Assembly (NCBI GenBank): GCA_947084935.1
Contig: CAMTUH010000001.1
Span: 124,001 to 188,000, forward strand
DNA length: 64,000 nt
Source: CAMTUH01 sp947084935
Lineage (GTDB): Bacteria > Pseudomonadota > Gammaproteobacteria > Coxiellales > Coxiellaceae
Direction: 5' to 3'
Shown here: positions 35,717 through 44,264 of the stretch, piece by piece
How positions within the stretch are numbered: the first letter of the stretch is position 1
Layout of the letters: the number at the start of each line of letters is the position of its first letter
The notes under the pieces: model-generated
Database searches by the model: none
What the model saw: only the letters and a program-made list of their open reading frames with translations
What the model was told of the DNA's origin: nothing
Program-made: the position numbers and the translations under genes

Positions 35717-36775
35717 TTAAAACGGGCCTTGAAACCAATTTCCCGGAACGTCTCTCGGAAATGTGTCTCTTTCTGTACGTAGGGGTTCAACATTAACTTC
35801 GCGAGAGAGCATTGTGCTAATGACTTGCGCTATATCGTGACTGTATTTATACATGGGAGTCGCTAAGGTTGGGGAGGTTAGGATTGGATAATCGGGCATC
35901 GCGATTCGTTGAGGAGCAACCACTAAATCAGAAAAGCATTCCATGCCTACTTTCGCGATAATTTCACCCGCAACAGAACAGAACTCAAATCCGGTGTCTA
36001 AAACAAGCAATCTTCCTGTTTTCCGCACAGAGGCATAAATCATTTCCCAGTCCAGAGGTTTAATGGTCCTTAAGTCGATTAAATCGCACCGTATTCCTTG
36101 ATCTTTCAAAAATCGAACAGCATGCAGTGCTTCAACCGTCATATAAGACATGGAGATAACCGTTATGTCGTCACCTTCCGTTACTTTTCGCGCCTTACCT
36201 AAGGGAACATAGTGATGCGCTAAATTAAGGTCGCTGACGGTGATGTTGTGCAGCCAACGATGTTCGAGAAATATCACGGGGCTGTCGTCAAAAATAGAAG
36301 AGAGCAGTAAACCATAGACGTCTTCTGCTAATGAAGGCATGACCACTTTTAAGCCCGGGATTTGTGCGAAGCACGACTGCAAGCTTTGGCAGTGCGTTGG
36401 GCCTTGTCCCCAGCCTCGCCCCACAATCGCTCTCATGGTGAACGGAGTGGATAGAGTTCCGGCAAATAAACTGTGCCATTTAGCGGCACTATTAATTATT
36501 TGGTCCATAGCCAGCAAGGCAAAATCCAATCGGCAATGCGATAAAATGGGGCGAAATCCATTCATTGCCAGACCTAAACCAATGCCGGTCATCGCGTTTT
36601 CAGCCGTAGGCATGTCAAAAACTCTATTCGGTCCAAATTCTTCGACAAGGCCCGCAGTGGTACCAAAAATACGTCCGCTGTCGTTAATACCCAGTCCGTA
36701 GCAAAGCACTCGTTCATCGAACTGCATGGCTTTTCTCAGGGCGGCATTAACTAAGTGAATGAATTTATTGTTCAA
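35717..36775 (-). CDS. Pyruvate-dehydrogenase-like E1 beta subunit
   Basis: 352 residues. It has the transketolase-type pyrimidine-binding domain with PTAENAMTGIGLGLAMNGFRPILS (the Glu contacts the thiamine ring) and the C-terminal transketolase domain with GDDITVISMSYMTVEALHAV and RTIKPLDWEMIYASV. It overlaps the alpha subunit gene as ATGA. The pair forms a thiamine-diphosphate-dependent alpha-keto acid decarboxylating enzyme. No E2 or E3 gene is nearby, and the neighbours are NDP-sugar enzymes. I infer that it may transfer a two-carbon unit to a keto-sugar, as proposed for AviB1/AviB2 in avilamycin synthesis, rather than feed the TCA cycle. Confidence 0.83.
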   Translation of the reverse strand: MNNKFIHLVNAALRKAMQFDERVLCYGLGINDSGRIFGTTAGLVEEFGPNRVFDMPTAENAMTGIGLGLAMNGFRPILSHCRLDFALLAMDQIINSAAKWHSLFAGTLSTPFTMRAIVGRGWGQGPTHCQSLQSCFAQIPGLKVVMPSLAEDVYGLLLSSIFDDSPVIFLEHRWLHNITVSDLNLAHHYVPLGKARKVTEGDDITVISMSYMTVEALHAVRFLKDQGIRCDLIDLRTIKPLDWEMIYASVRKTGRLLVLDTGFEFCSVAGEIIAKVGMECFSDLVVAPQRIAMPDYPILTSPTLATPMYKYSHDIAQVISTMLSREVNVEPLRTERDTFPRDVPGNWFQGPF

Positions 36776-37779
36776 ACGGTTACACCTTCATTTTGTTTAT
36801 GTAATAGCGATTCTAGCCACTCCTCACGGCCGGCGGCATACTGATAAAGAAACCGATCTTCTGCGGGAGGAAATTCAGACTGTTCTGCAAAATCAAATGC
36901 CTCGTTGATTTCTTTTTGTATTTCCAGACGCCAGGCTGCTGCTTGTTGCGCAAATCCGGGATTGGATTTCGATAATTGCGTTTGCAATAAGACGACGGGA
37001 TCCCGAGACAGCCAATAATCCAGTTCAGCCTTAGGTCGGTCGGAATGACGATCGTCTTCGGGGCCGCAGTGTACCTTGTAACGATAAGTTTCCAGCTCCA
37101 AAAACCAAACGCCACCGTCATCACGCAAATCTTTCACGGCATCACACACAAGAGTAAAACTACCGGTGACGTCATTGCCATCCAGTCGTTTTGTTTTAGC
37201 ACCAAGGACTTTAGCCATTTCACTGATGGTTCTGTTTTTAGGCTGCCTGAGATGTAAAGGGGTGTTAACCGAATAAAGATTATTTTCACAAATAAAAATA
37301 ACCGGTAATTTGTGTAAGACGGCAAAATTTAAGGACTCGTAAAATACGCCTTCTTCTACAGCGGCGTCACCCAGGAAGACACACGTAACGGCATTCTCTT
37401 TTTTAAGGTGTTGAGAGAAAGCCAGGCCTACACCAATAGGGACGGTATTAGCAACGATGGCGGTACTCGCCACAAAACCAACGTTCAAATCGCTTAAATT
37501 CATGGAACCACCGCGCCCTTGAGTACATCCAGTCACTTTTCCATACAGTTCTGCAATAAGCTTCCGTAAGCTTCCCCCTTTTGCTAAATAATGGGCGTGT
37601 GCACGGTGTGTGCTTACCGCCAAATCCGAGGAGCGTAAATTTTCACAGACCATTACCGCAATGGCTTCTTGACCGATGGATAAGTGCGTAGGGCAACGCA
37701 TCTTTCCCTGTGGGTAACGGGCAGCGATTTCTTCTTCAACCATCCGTATGCGCAAGATTTTGTAGAATAAATCAAGCAT
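36772..37779 (-). CDS. Pyruvate-dehydrogenase-like E1 alpha subunit
   Basis: 335 residues from the ATG at 37777-37779 with AAGGA upstream; a TTG three codons earlier is less likely. The N-terminus MVEEEIAARYPQGKMRCPTHLSIGQEA matches E1 alpha proteins. The thiamine diphosphate motif runs from GDAAVEEG (137-144) to CENN (164-167), with Ala replacing the usual Gly of GDG. HRAHAHYLAKGG carries the conserved His pair. It overlaps the upstream epimerase gene and is coupled to E1 beta. Its position between a nucleotide-sugar dehydratase and a membrane protein argues for a specialised role in sugar branching. Confidence 0.83.
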   Translation of the reverse strand: MLDLFYKILRIRMVEEEIAARYPQGKMRCPTHLSIGQEAIAVMVCENLRSSDLAVSTHRAHAHYLAKGGSLRKLIAELYGKVTGCTQGRGGSMNLSDLNVGFVASTAIVANTVPIGVGLAFSQHLKKENAVTCVFLGDAAVEEGVFYESLNFAVLHKLPVIFICENNLYSVNTPLHLRQPKNRTISEMAKVLGAKTKRLDGNDVTGSFTLVCDAVKDLRDDGGVWFLELETYRYKVHCGPEDDRHSDRPKAELDYWLSRDPVVLLQTQLSKSNPGFAQQAAAWRLEIQKEINEAFDFAEQSEFPPAEDRFLYQYAAGREEWLESLLHKQNEGVTV

Positions 37780-38761
37780 GCAAAACAAATCCTTGGTTCT
37801 CGGTGTGTAATAAGTCCAGATATTTCTTTCCCCATTTCACCATATCCGCAATGCCTTCCTGAAGGTCAATCTGTTGTTTCCAGCCTAATTCTCGTTGAAT
37901 CTTGGAGCTGTCCAACCAATATTGAGTATCTTCATGGGGTCTGCCGGGAACAATTTCGCACAGGTCATCGAACTCAATATTCAATTCGTGTGCTACCATC
38001 GTCACGATATCTTTTATCGTGTTTGGTTTTTCTGGGCCAACGTTATATATTTCACCTAAAGGTGCATTTTTAATGATTAAATAGATAGCTCTGGCTAAAT
38101 CTTTAGCGTGAAGATAAGATTTTCGTGCAATACCGCCTCCTTCTAACGGAAGTTTCTGCTCCATTAGTCCACAATAAACCGCTCGTGGGATGACACGCCA
38201 AATTTGCTGGCCTGGAGCATAGGCATTTGAAGGGCGGATGATATTCATAGGAAGCTTTTCGGCGTAATGCAATGTTAATAAATGCAGGTCTGCTGCCAAT
38301 TTTGAAACGGCGTAAGGACTTCGGCAATTGGGTGGGTAATTTTCATCTGCAGGTCGATCAACAGACCCATATAATTCTGAAGTCCCAACTTGGATAAACT
38401 TTTTTAAAAATCTGCGTTTACTCAGCTCTTCACACATTTTTACTACCGTGACTGTATTGGTATCGTAGTAACGGTGCGATTTTTCCCAGGAGGTCGCATA
38501 AGCAATAGCCGCATAATTAATAATGTAGTCGGGCTGCTCACGATCTATCAGCTCAAATAAGCTGTCTTGCTCAAAAGTAATATGTATTTGTTTATAACAG
38601 TACCTAGGATCGTCTTTGCCTACTTCTAAGGTATAAGCAGGCCCACGCTCTATGTTTCTACCAACAGCGATCACTTTTTCAGTATCAGGCAAATCGAGTA
38701 AATACGCAGCCATGTGCACCGCAAACACTCCACCACCACCAAGCAACATATATTTAGACAT
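37772..38761 (-). CDS. NAD-dependent nucleotide-sugar epimerase/dehydratase
   Basis: 329 residues of the extended SDR family. The cofactor motif is the variant LGGGGVFAVHMA near residues 7-18. GTSELYG (about 130-136) and YAVSK (Tyr about 154, Lys about 158) are the catalytic elements typical of NDP-hexose 4,6-dehydratases, and NYAAIAYATSWEKS lines the substrate side. IIRPSNAYAPGQQ is the family substrate motif. A 4,6-dehydratase would produce the 4-keto-6-deoxy sugar that many later steps, including the adjacent E1 pair, could use. Co-transcribed with E1 alpha. Confidence 0.8.
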   Translation of the reverse strand: MSKYMLLGGGGVFAVHMAAYLLDLPDTEKVIAVGRNIERGPAYTLEVGKDDPRYCYKQIHITFEQDSLFELIDREQPDYIINYAAIAYATSWEKSHRYYDTNTVTVVKMCEELSKRRFLKKFIQVGTSELYGSVDRPADENYPPNCRSPYAVSKLAADLHLLTLHYAEKLPMNIIRPSNAYAPGQQIWRVIPRAVYCGLMEQKLPLEGGGIARKSYLHAKDLARAIYLIIKNAPLGEIYNVGPEKPNTIKDIVTMVAHELNIEFDDLCEIVPGRPHEDTQYWLDSSKIQRELGWKQQIDLQEGIADMVKWGKKYLDLLHTENQGFVLHA

Positions 38762-38814
38762 GTCTTCCTCTATAAAATTATTTTATTTATTCTAGTCTAG
38801 GCAATACCACTAAA

Positions 38815-39468
38815 TTAAACTAAAGTCCAATTGTAATCTCCAGTATACCCAGCTTCGGTAAATAATTTAATCCAACCGTCTGGATAATCATGAAACTCTG
38901 CAGTCAATACCCAATTTTCAAACAACGCTTTTTCCTCTGGATTGTGATAGCTATCCACCTGAACATAAGCTTTTCCACCCGAAACCCGCTGAATTTCCTG
39001 CATTGCAATAATGGCTCTTTCACGCGGTAAGTTATGTACGGTATTTAATGAGATAACGGCGTCAAAACTGTTGTCGGGAAAAGGCAGATGATCGGCATTT
39101 CCTAAATGTAAACGACCAATCACTTCGGGCTCACAGTGCGTCAATGCGTATTCGGAAATATCAATGCCGTACGCTTCCAGTCCCGGACATACTTTCATAA
39201 GATCTTTGACTAAAAAACCTTTCGCGCAACCAATATCTAATACACGATCGCCTGCTTTTAAGTCAAAATGATTCACCATGTCTTTCGCAACAGGGATCCA
39301 GCGTCCGTCATAACGATAACCGCCATAACCGTAATCGCGTGGGCCATCGAAATACATTTCACCGTATTGTTTTGAAATATGAACTACTTCCAGATTTTTT
39401 GCATTTAAACGCGCTTGAACGTTTCGTTTGACTTTCGGTAGTGTGCTCAATAAATCAATTTGTTTCAT
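38815..39468 (-). CDS. Class I SAM-dependent methyltransferase
   Basis: 217 residues. Motif I RVLDIGCAKGFLV is at about 75-87. Then come YGIDISEYALTHCEPEV, LPFPDNSFDAVISLNTVHNLPRE and a C-terminal EAGYTGDYNWTLV. It starts within the stop of the upstream epimerase (ATGA). Sugar C- or O-methylation is likely from context. A C-methylated deoxyhexose such as virenose, known from C. burnetii LPS, would need a methyltransferase of this sort or a B12-radical SAM enzyme (inference). Confidence 0.78.
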   Translation of the reverse strand: MKQIDLLSTLPKVKRNVQARLNAKNLEVVHISKQYGEMYFDGPRDYGYGGYRYDGRWIPVAKDMVNHFDLKAGDRVLDIGCAKGFLVKDLMKVCPGLEAYGIDISEYALTHCEPEVIGRLHLGNADHLPFPDNSFDAVISLNTVHNLPRERAIIAMQEIQRVSGGKAYVQVDSYHNPEEKALFENWVLTAEFHDYPDGWIKLFTEAGYTGDYNWTLV

Positions 39469-40373
39469 GATCGTATAACCTCTTCGGGTATTTTCATCTG
39501 TGCTTGTGAATGCCGCAAGCCGTCATCAATGGGGGTATAAGAAAAATCAGGAAAAGCCGCTCGGCATGCGGCGGTGTCAAACGGGCGATAGCCATTATGT
39601 GGCATAGGGCCCTGACGAGGGGAGAATTGTATCGCAACAGAATTATTCGTGAGCAGGACCACCTTCTGGGCAATCTGTTTAAAAGAAAAAACGTGCCCGG
39701 TAGCAATATTCAGTATTCCACGGCTGCGGCGATCAATCACTCGAGTAATGATCTCTGCTGCGTCATCAATATACACGTGATCGCGCTGCTCTTCGCCTTC
39801 TCCGAATAAAATAATGGGTTCACTATTATTGGCCAAACGGCGAAATCGGTTGGGGCCGTAGCCATTATGCGGATCGTTTGCGCCATACAGCAGGGAGGGG
39901 CGAAGAATCGCCAAAGGCACATTCGTGGTGGAACATACGGATTGAAGCATCATTTCACGCGTGAGGTGCATGATGCCGTGCAGAGTGGTGGGCGCTGTCA
40001 CAGAGGCTTCTGTCAGCAGAGTATCGCTGTCGGCATACACGGCATCGGAGCTGATGTAAATCACTTGGCTAACGGTTTGTTTTTGGAGGGCCTCACACAC
40101 CGCGGTTATCATGCGAATATTGCGGTACAGCATGGCCGTGTTTTTGCACGGCGCTTCTGCTGCGGCTATCACTAAAACATCATCCGATCGTAACACGCTC
40201 AATAATTGAGTGGTTGCTTCTGGATTTAATAAATCCAGCTGTTGTCGCGTTACTGTGAGCATATTGACTCTGTCTTGCTTCAGACGTTGGCACAGCGCTT
40301 TTCCTACGAAACCCCGCGCACCTAATACAACAACGCGAGAGGGCTTATGTGGTGTTTGCACGTGCTCAAGCAT
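39465..40373 (-). CDS. NAD-dependent epimerase/dehydratase with altered catalytic motif
   Basis: 302 residues. GARGFVGKAL (about 18-27) binds NAD(P), and YISSDAVYAD is the usual Ser/Thr strand. Where extended SDRs have YxxxK, this protein has HGIMH (His132, His136) in TLHGIMHLTREM, so both catalytic Tyr and Lys appear replaced. RPSLLYGANDPHNGYGPNRF matches the substrate loop. Either a distinct catalytic mechanism or a binding-only role is possible. It overlaps the preceding dehydrogenase-like gene by eight bases and the following methyltransferase by four. Confidence 0.72.
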   Translation of the reverse strand: MLEHVQTPHKPSRVVVLGARGFVGKALCQRLKQDRVNMLTVTRQQLDLLNPEATTQLLSVLRSDDVLVIAAAEAPCKNTAMLYRNIRMITAVCEALQKQTVSQVIYISSDAVYADSDTLLTEASVTAPTTLHGIMHLTREMMLQSVCSTTNVPLAILRPSLLYGANDPHNGYGPNRFRRLANNSEPIILFGEGEEQRDHVYIDDAAEIITRVIDRRSRGILNIATGHVFSFKQIAQKVVLLTNNSVAIQFSPRQGPMPHNGYRPFDTAACRAAFPDFSYTPIDDGLRHSQAQMKIPEEVIRS

Positions 40374-41718
40374 AAGAAACTTCCGTATGTTTTTGTGGAG
40401 TGTGGGTATTCACTCCCAGGGTATAAATGTGAAATCCTGCTGGTACGAATTCGCTGTGATTTAATATCCGGTATGGGTCAATGATAATACGCCCCCGCAT
40501 ATGGGTCGACAAATCATTTACCGACAGTTTTGTATATTCCGGCCACGGCGTCATGATAACCAGTGCATCGGCGGATCTCAATGCGTCAGCCGTCATTGCG
40601 AGGCGCTGGAGGCGCCGAAGCAATCCAGGATTTAATTCTGGATTGCTTCGGCCTTCGGCCTCGCAATGACGATTGGTTACTACGGGATCGTGTACCTGGA
40701 TACGTAATTGCGGAGCGGTTTTCTGCAGCACATCGATTAATGCCAGTGACGGAGAATTCTTCACGCTGTGCGTATTTGCTTTATAGGCTAATCCGAGAAT
40801 GGCAATGACTGGCGTATCTGTTTTTGGAAAAACTTCTCTTTGTATACACCGATAAACCCAATTTTTATAATAATTACTGTCGCTTAGCCACGTATTTACC
40901 AATTCAGCACGGACTCGATATTTTTGCGCTAATTGATTAATGGTCATCATGTCGCGTTCTAGATTGCCACCTGAAATGCCGAGCCCCGGATCCAGATACG
41001 CGTATTGACCGATACGTTTATCTAAGCGTAGGGTAGGAACGACCTCTTGCCAATCGGCGCCAACGGACGAAGCAAGATCGGCTAATAGATTGCTGGTCAT
41101 AACGGAAGAAACCAAATACATATTAATCGCGATCTTGGCTAATTCCGCGCTTTCATAGCGCATTTTTAACAGAGGACAATTAAATTTTTGTAAAAATGCA
41201 TCGTAGCTGGGTGGTAAATTTTTTGAGGGATCTGTGCAGCCAATGATAAATCGTTCTGGCTGAGTGGCGCGTTCTATCGCATGGCCAAAAATCAGTGTTT
41301 CGACTTGGTAAAACAATTGCTCGGAAGGAAGTGTTAGAGATCGCATAAAACCCGGTGGAACTTGCGATAAAACAACGACGGTTTGCCCGGCGTGCAAACC
41401 TTTTTTTAAGTGTTCTAAAGCATTACGGATTGGTTGCACGTCACTGTGGTTTTCGGTGTTCGTGGGAACATCGATGGCGATGTAAATCAATTCGGCTTCC
41501 AACAGTTGATCAATTTCAGCAGTAAAGCACATAAGATTAGCGTGCGCGGACATTAGCTCGCGAAATTGGGGTTCCTCAATCGGGTATTCGTGTTGTTGGA
41601 GTTGTGCGATGAGTGTTGGGTTTGGATCGTAAGCAATAACCGTGCAGCCTTTATCGGCGGCCGCAACAGCGGATACTAAGCCTAAGTGTGTCATACCGTA
41701 AAAACCGATGGAGGTCAT
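40366..41718 (-). CDS. Nucleotide-sugar dehydrogenase homologue lacking catalytic Cys, with in-frame repeat
   Basis: 450 residues. The Rossmann motif is GFYGMTHLGLVSAVAAA (5-21), and ELAKIAINMY has the conserved Lys195 and Asn199. The usual catalytic GGSCFPKD segment reads GISGGNLERDMM (247-258), with no Cys, so four-electron oxidation to a uronic acid is unlikely. Residues about 350-376 (RHCEAEGRSNPELNPG and following) are encoded by palindromic repeat C, inserted as exactly 27 codons between QVHDPVVTN and the conserved ADALVIMTPWPEY. The C-terminal domain on both sides of it is intact. It may be a two-electron oxidoreductase or a non-catalytic relative. Coupled by ATGA to the Gfo/Idh gene upstream. 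Confidence 0.78.
   Translation of the reverse strand: MTSIGFYGMTHLGLVSAVAAADKGCTVIAYDPNPTLIAQLQQHEYPIEEPQFRELMSAHANLMCFTAEIDQLLEAELIYIAIDVPTNTENHSDVQPIRNALEHLKKGLHAGQTVVVLSQVPPGFMRSLTLPSEQLFYQVETLIFGHAIERATQPERFIIGCTDPSKNLPPSYDAFLQKFNCPLLKMRYESAELAKIAINMYLVSSVMTSNLLADLASSVGADWQEVVPTLRLDKRIGQYAYLDPGLGISGGNLERDMMTINQLAQKYRVRAELVNTWLSDSNYYKNWVYRCIQREVFPKTDTPVIAILGLAYKANTHSVKNSPSLALIDVLQKTAPQLRIQVHDPVVTNRHCEAEGRSNPELNPGLLRRLQRLAMTADALRSADALVIMTPWPEYTKLSVNDLSTHMRGRIIIDPYRILNHSEFVPAGFHIYTLGVNTHTPQKHTEVSYA
40591..40671. repeat. Palindromic repeat C, copy 2 (inside a coding sequence)
   Basis: 81 bases bounded by cgtcattgcgagg and cctcgcaatgacg, the same arms as the intergenic copy at 22153-22260. 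Inner arms gaagcaatccag and ctggattgcttc pair perfectly, giving a long hairpin. The length is a multiple of three and the host frame stays open. Confidence 0.9.
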
Positions 41719-42680
41719 TTTAAAATTTCCTCTTTAGTTAGAACGTCATCCCGCGCGGCAGTTTTCATTGCCTCACTCGTTAAACGACTTAATTGGTCAT
41801 AAATCCAAATATCTTTTTCTAAGTTCGTTTGTTGATTCGCGTTAACCAGAGATTTAAAGTAGTGATATTCCAACTCCCACGTGGGGTCACTCTGAATCAA
41901 CGTGGTTGTTTTTTCTGTGGGTCGTCCGCTGGGTAAGATTCGTTGTCGATAGATCAATTGGCTGGGCCCCCATTTACACAATGAATCGATATGCAGTGAA
42001 CCTTTTTCACCGATAATGTCGCAATAAAACGAATTTCGCCAAGACAATAATGACATTTCAAACTCTATTTTGATCTGTGCAGCACGATTAAATATGACTA
42101 CATGATCGGGGGAGTTATTTTCATGACACTGAGCATCAATGCAAACATAATTAGGATCACGACATTCAAACCAATAATCGATAAAATCAAGCAAATGGCA
42201 GCAGAGATCAGTCAAAACGCCGCCCCCGCTGTCACGCCAGGCTGAGTCTCGCGCTAACTTTGCTGTGCCGTTGCCATAAAATAAACGGCATCGATACACG
42301 GTGCCCAAAACATTTTCTTTGAGTAATTCAAAAACACTTTTGACGTGCGGTTCAAAGCGATGATTGTAAGCGGTATATAATACGACGTTGTGCTCTTGTG
42401 CCAATGCGTGTAGCTCAAATAATTGTTGCCGCCGGGGTGTCCACAGGGGTTTCTCCACCAGCACGTGTTTATTGTTCGATAATAAATATTTGATGGTGTT
42501 GTATTTAGGCTCATCCGGCAAGCACACCAAGGCGGCATCATAATGAGATAAGGGTACTTCGTGCACGTCGGTATAATCGGCTTCGGGGTTAATGGGATCA
42601 GCGGACGCAACGTAATCATTGCTCGCAAAAAAACGACGTTTTTTCCCTTGTACACCTAACCCAACGACGATAACTTTCAT
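41715..42680 (-). CDS. Gfo/Idh/MocA-family oxidoreductase
   Basis: 321 residues. KVIVVGLGVQGKKRRFFA is the N-terminal NAD(P) motif, VLVEKPLWTPRRQQ has the catalytic Lys of the family's EKP signature, and GGGVLTDLCCHLLDFIDYW carries the HxxD-type motif (CHLLDFIDYW). The family uses NAD(P) to oxidise or reduce sugar hydroxyl or keto groups. It lies between the HldE-like gene (three bases away) and the Cys-less dehydrogenase homologue (four-base overlap), so it is likely part of the same nucleotide-sugar route. Confidence 0.82.
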   Translation of the reverse strand: MKVIVVGLGVQGKKRRFFASNDYVASADPINPEADYTDVHEVPLSHYDAALVCLPDEPKYNTIKYLLSNNKHVLVEKPLWTPRRQQLFELHALAQEHNVVLYTAYNHRFEPHVKSVFELLKENVLGTVYRCRLFYGNGTAKLARDSAWRDSGGGVLTDLCCHLLDFIDYWFECRDPNYVCIDAQCHENNSPDHVVIFNRAAQIKIEFEMSLLSWRNSFYCDIIGEKGSLHIDSLCKWGPSQLIYRQRILPSGRPTEKTTTLIQSDPTWELEYHYFKSLVNANQQTNLEKDIWIYDQLSRLTSEAMKTAARDDVLTKEEILK

Positions 42681-42683
42681 GTA

Positions 42684-44264
42684 TTAAACAACCGCCGTCT
42701 GTTCTTCCTGCACGATTTTGAAATCCGGTGAGTCTAAGTATTTTTTCAGTTTTAATAATTTTTCGAGCACTTTATTTAGAGTAATGGGTTGATTGCCTTC
42801 GATTTCACATCCGCAGGCGGCGGCGACGGCGCCTAAAATGCTGGCAATAACGGGACCTGTGCCTTTTGCTAACGCGAGTGCCGCATAAGCCAGGAGTGCA
42901 TCGCCCGCACCCACCGGATCCACCAGCTGATCCACGAAACTGGAAATCACGAAAAACGAGTCCAGTGCTTCGTGATCACTGTCGCAACAAGTTAGAATAC
43001 CCTTTTCGCCGAGCTTTAAAATGAGCGTCTTACAGTGGGCGATATCGTACAATTGCGAAGCCAACGGTCTAATTCCCGAGTCTTGATCGGCTAGAGCAAA
43101 TCGTGCTTCGCGCTCATTGGGCGTAATGAGATCAAAGTTCTTAAATTCCGTTATGTTTCCCCAACGGCTGGCTACCTGGCTGTCCGCCACTTTGAATACG
43201 CCATGGGGGATCGCATTCAGGAGACGGTCGATCGTCCGGCGATTAAAGATACCGTGGCGGAAATCACTGCAAATAACGATGTCACAAGTTGTGTGTGCGA
43301 TCGTTTCTTCGAAACGGACTAAACAGTCGTCGTTGATACTGGAATTATCTAAGGTATCCACTTTCAGTAATCGATAACCGGCAGCAATAATGGAATTTTT
43401 GTAAGTGGTAGGGCGGTTTTCGTCGATAATTGCGTTCACCTGAATGCCGCTTTCCGCCAGTGTTTTTAAGGTAAACTCTTTGCGCTCGTCGTTTCCCAGA
43501 AGGGTGGTAAACGTCACTTTCGCGCCCGCGGCACGTAAGTGTTGTGCCACGATGGCAGCACCGCCCACGTAATCTTTTTGCGATTCGTGGCGCACACTAA
43601 TCGTCGGTGTTTTAGTTTGGCCTCCAATCATCGAGGTATAGTTAAATCCGTCGATGATGGTGTCTCCAACTACGTGCACGTGTAGCCCTTTGAGATTATC
43701 TAAAGCCTGTTCTAAGTCGCTAAAGACGAGATGGTGTGACTCCAATAATGTGGCTAATTTTTCGTAACGAACGTCGGGCTCATTCATGTTGATCAGTGCG
43801 GAGGAGGAGTAAACGATATCACCCGGCGTGAACAAGGTTTTTCCGCCGTACGTGGTTAATACTTTTTCTTCTTCAGCGGTTTTGGGGTGCATGCCACCGG
43901 AAATGTATTCAAATCCTTTTGCAAAAAGATCGGGCTGCAAGTAAGCAATCGTATGTAAAGGAGTGGCCTGCTTGTCAATAAGAACATAATCCACTATTTC
44001 AAACGCCGCTAAATTGGCGGCGCGCAAATCTTGTGGAATATGCGGCCGATAGTGCCCTTTGGTAATATGCCGATCGGAAGTCAAACTGGCGACGAGAATA
44101 TCCGCTTTGCTTTTCGCGTATAACAAATGACGCAGATGCCCTGGATGTACGACGTCGAAGACCCCATGACACAGGACAACGGTTTTTTTTCGTGGAAATG
44201 TGCCGACAATTTCACGCAACTCTTCCAGAGTTTTTATCTTATGACGATACCGTTTCAGCAGCAT
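42684..44264 (-). CDS. Bifunctional nucleotidyltransferase-kinase, HldE-like with reversed domain order
   Basis: 526 residues. The N-terminal part (about 25-165) is a cytidylyltransferase-fold domain with VVLCHGVFDVVHPGHLRHL (HxGH at 40-43). The C-terminal part (about 190-500) is a PfkB-type sugar kinase with VVGDTIIDGF, YVGGAAIVAQHL and the catalytic DPVGAGDALLA (GAGD 452-455). E. coli HldE makes ADP-heptose with the kinase first and the nucleotidyltransferase last; here the order is swapped. Expected reactions are phosphorylation of heptose-7-P at C1 and adenylylation after GmhB. GmhA- and GmhB-like genes sit just across the divergent promoter region. It starts inside the upstream epimerase gene (26-base overlap). 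Confidence 0.8.
   Translation of the reverse strand: MLLKRYRHKIKTLEELREIVGTFPRKKTVVLCHGVFDVVHPGHLRHLLYAKSKADILVASLTSDRHITKGHYRPHIPQDLRAANLAAFEIVDYVLIDKQATPLHTIAYLQPDLFAKGFEYISGGMHPKTAEEEKVLTTYGGKTLFTPGDIVYSSSALINMNEPDVRYEKLATLLESHHLVFSDLEQALDNLKGLHVHVVGDTIIDGFNYTSMIGGQTKTPTISVRHESQKDYVGGAAIVAQHLRAAGAKVTFTTLLGNDERKEFTLKTLAESGIQVNAIIDENRPTTYKNSIIAAGYRLLKVDTLDNSSINDDCLVRFEETIAHTTCDIVICSDFRHGIFNRRTIDRLLNAIPHGVFKVADSQVASRWGNITEFKNFDLITPNEREARFALADQDSGIRPLASQLYDIAHCKTLILKLGEKGILTCCDSDHEALDSFFVISSFVDQLVDPVGAGDALLAYAALALAKGTGPVIASILGAVAAACGCEIEGNQPITLNKVLEKLLKLKKYLDSPDFKIVQEEQTAVV

Noticed and set aside
35717..37779. Main pyruvate dehydrogenase of the cell
   Set aside because: No E2 or E3 gene follows and the pair is embedded in an NDP-sugar operon.
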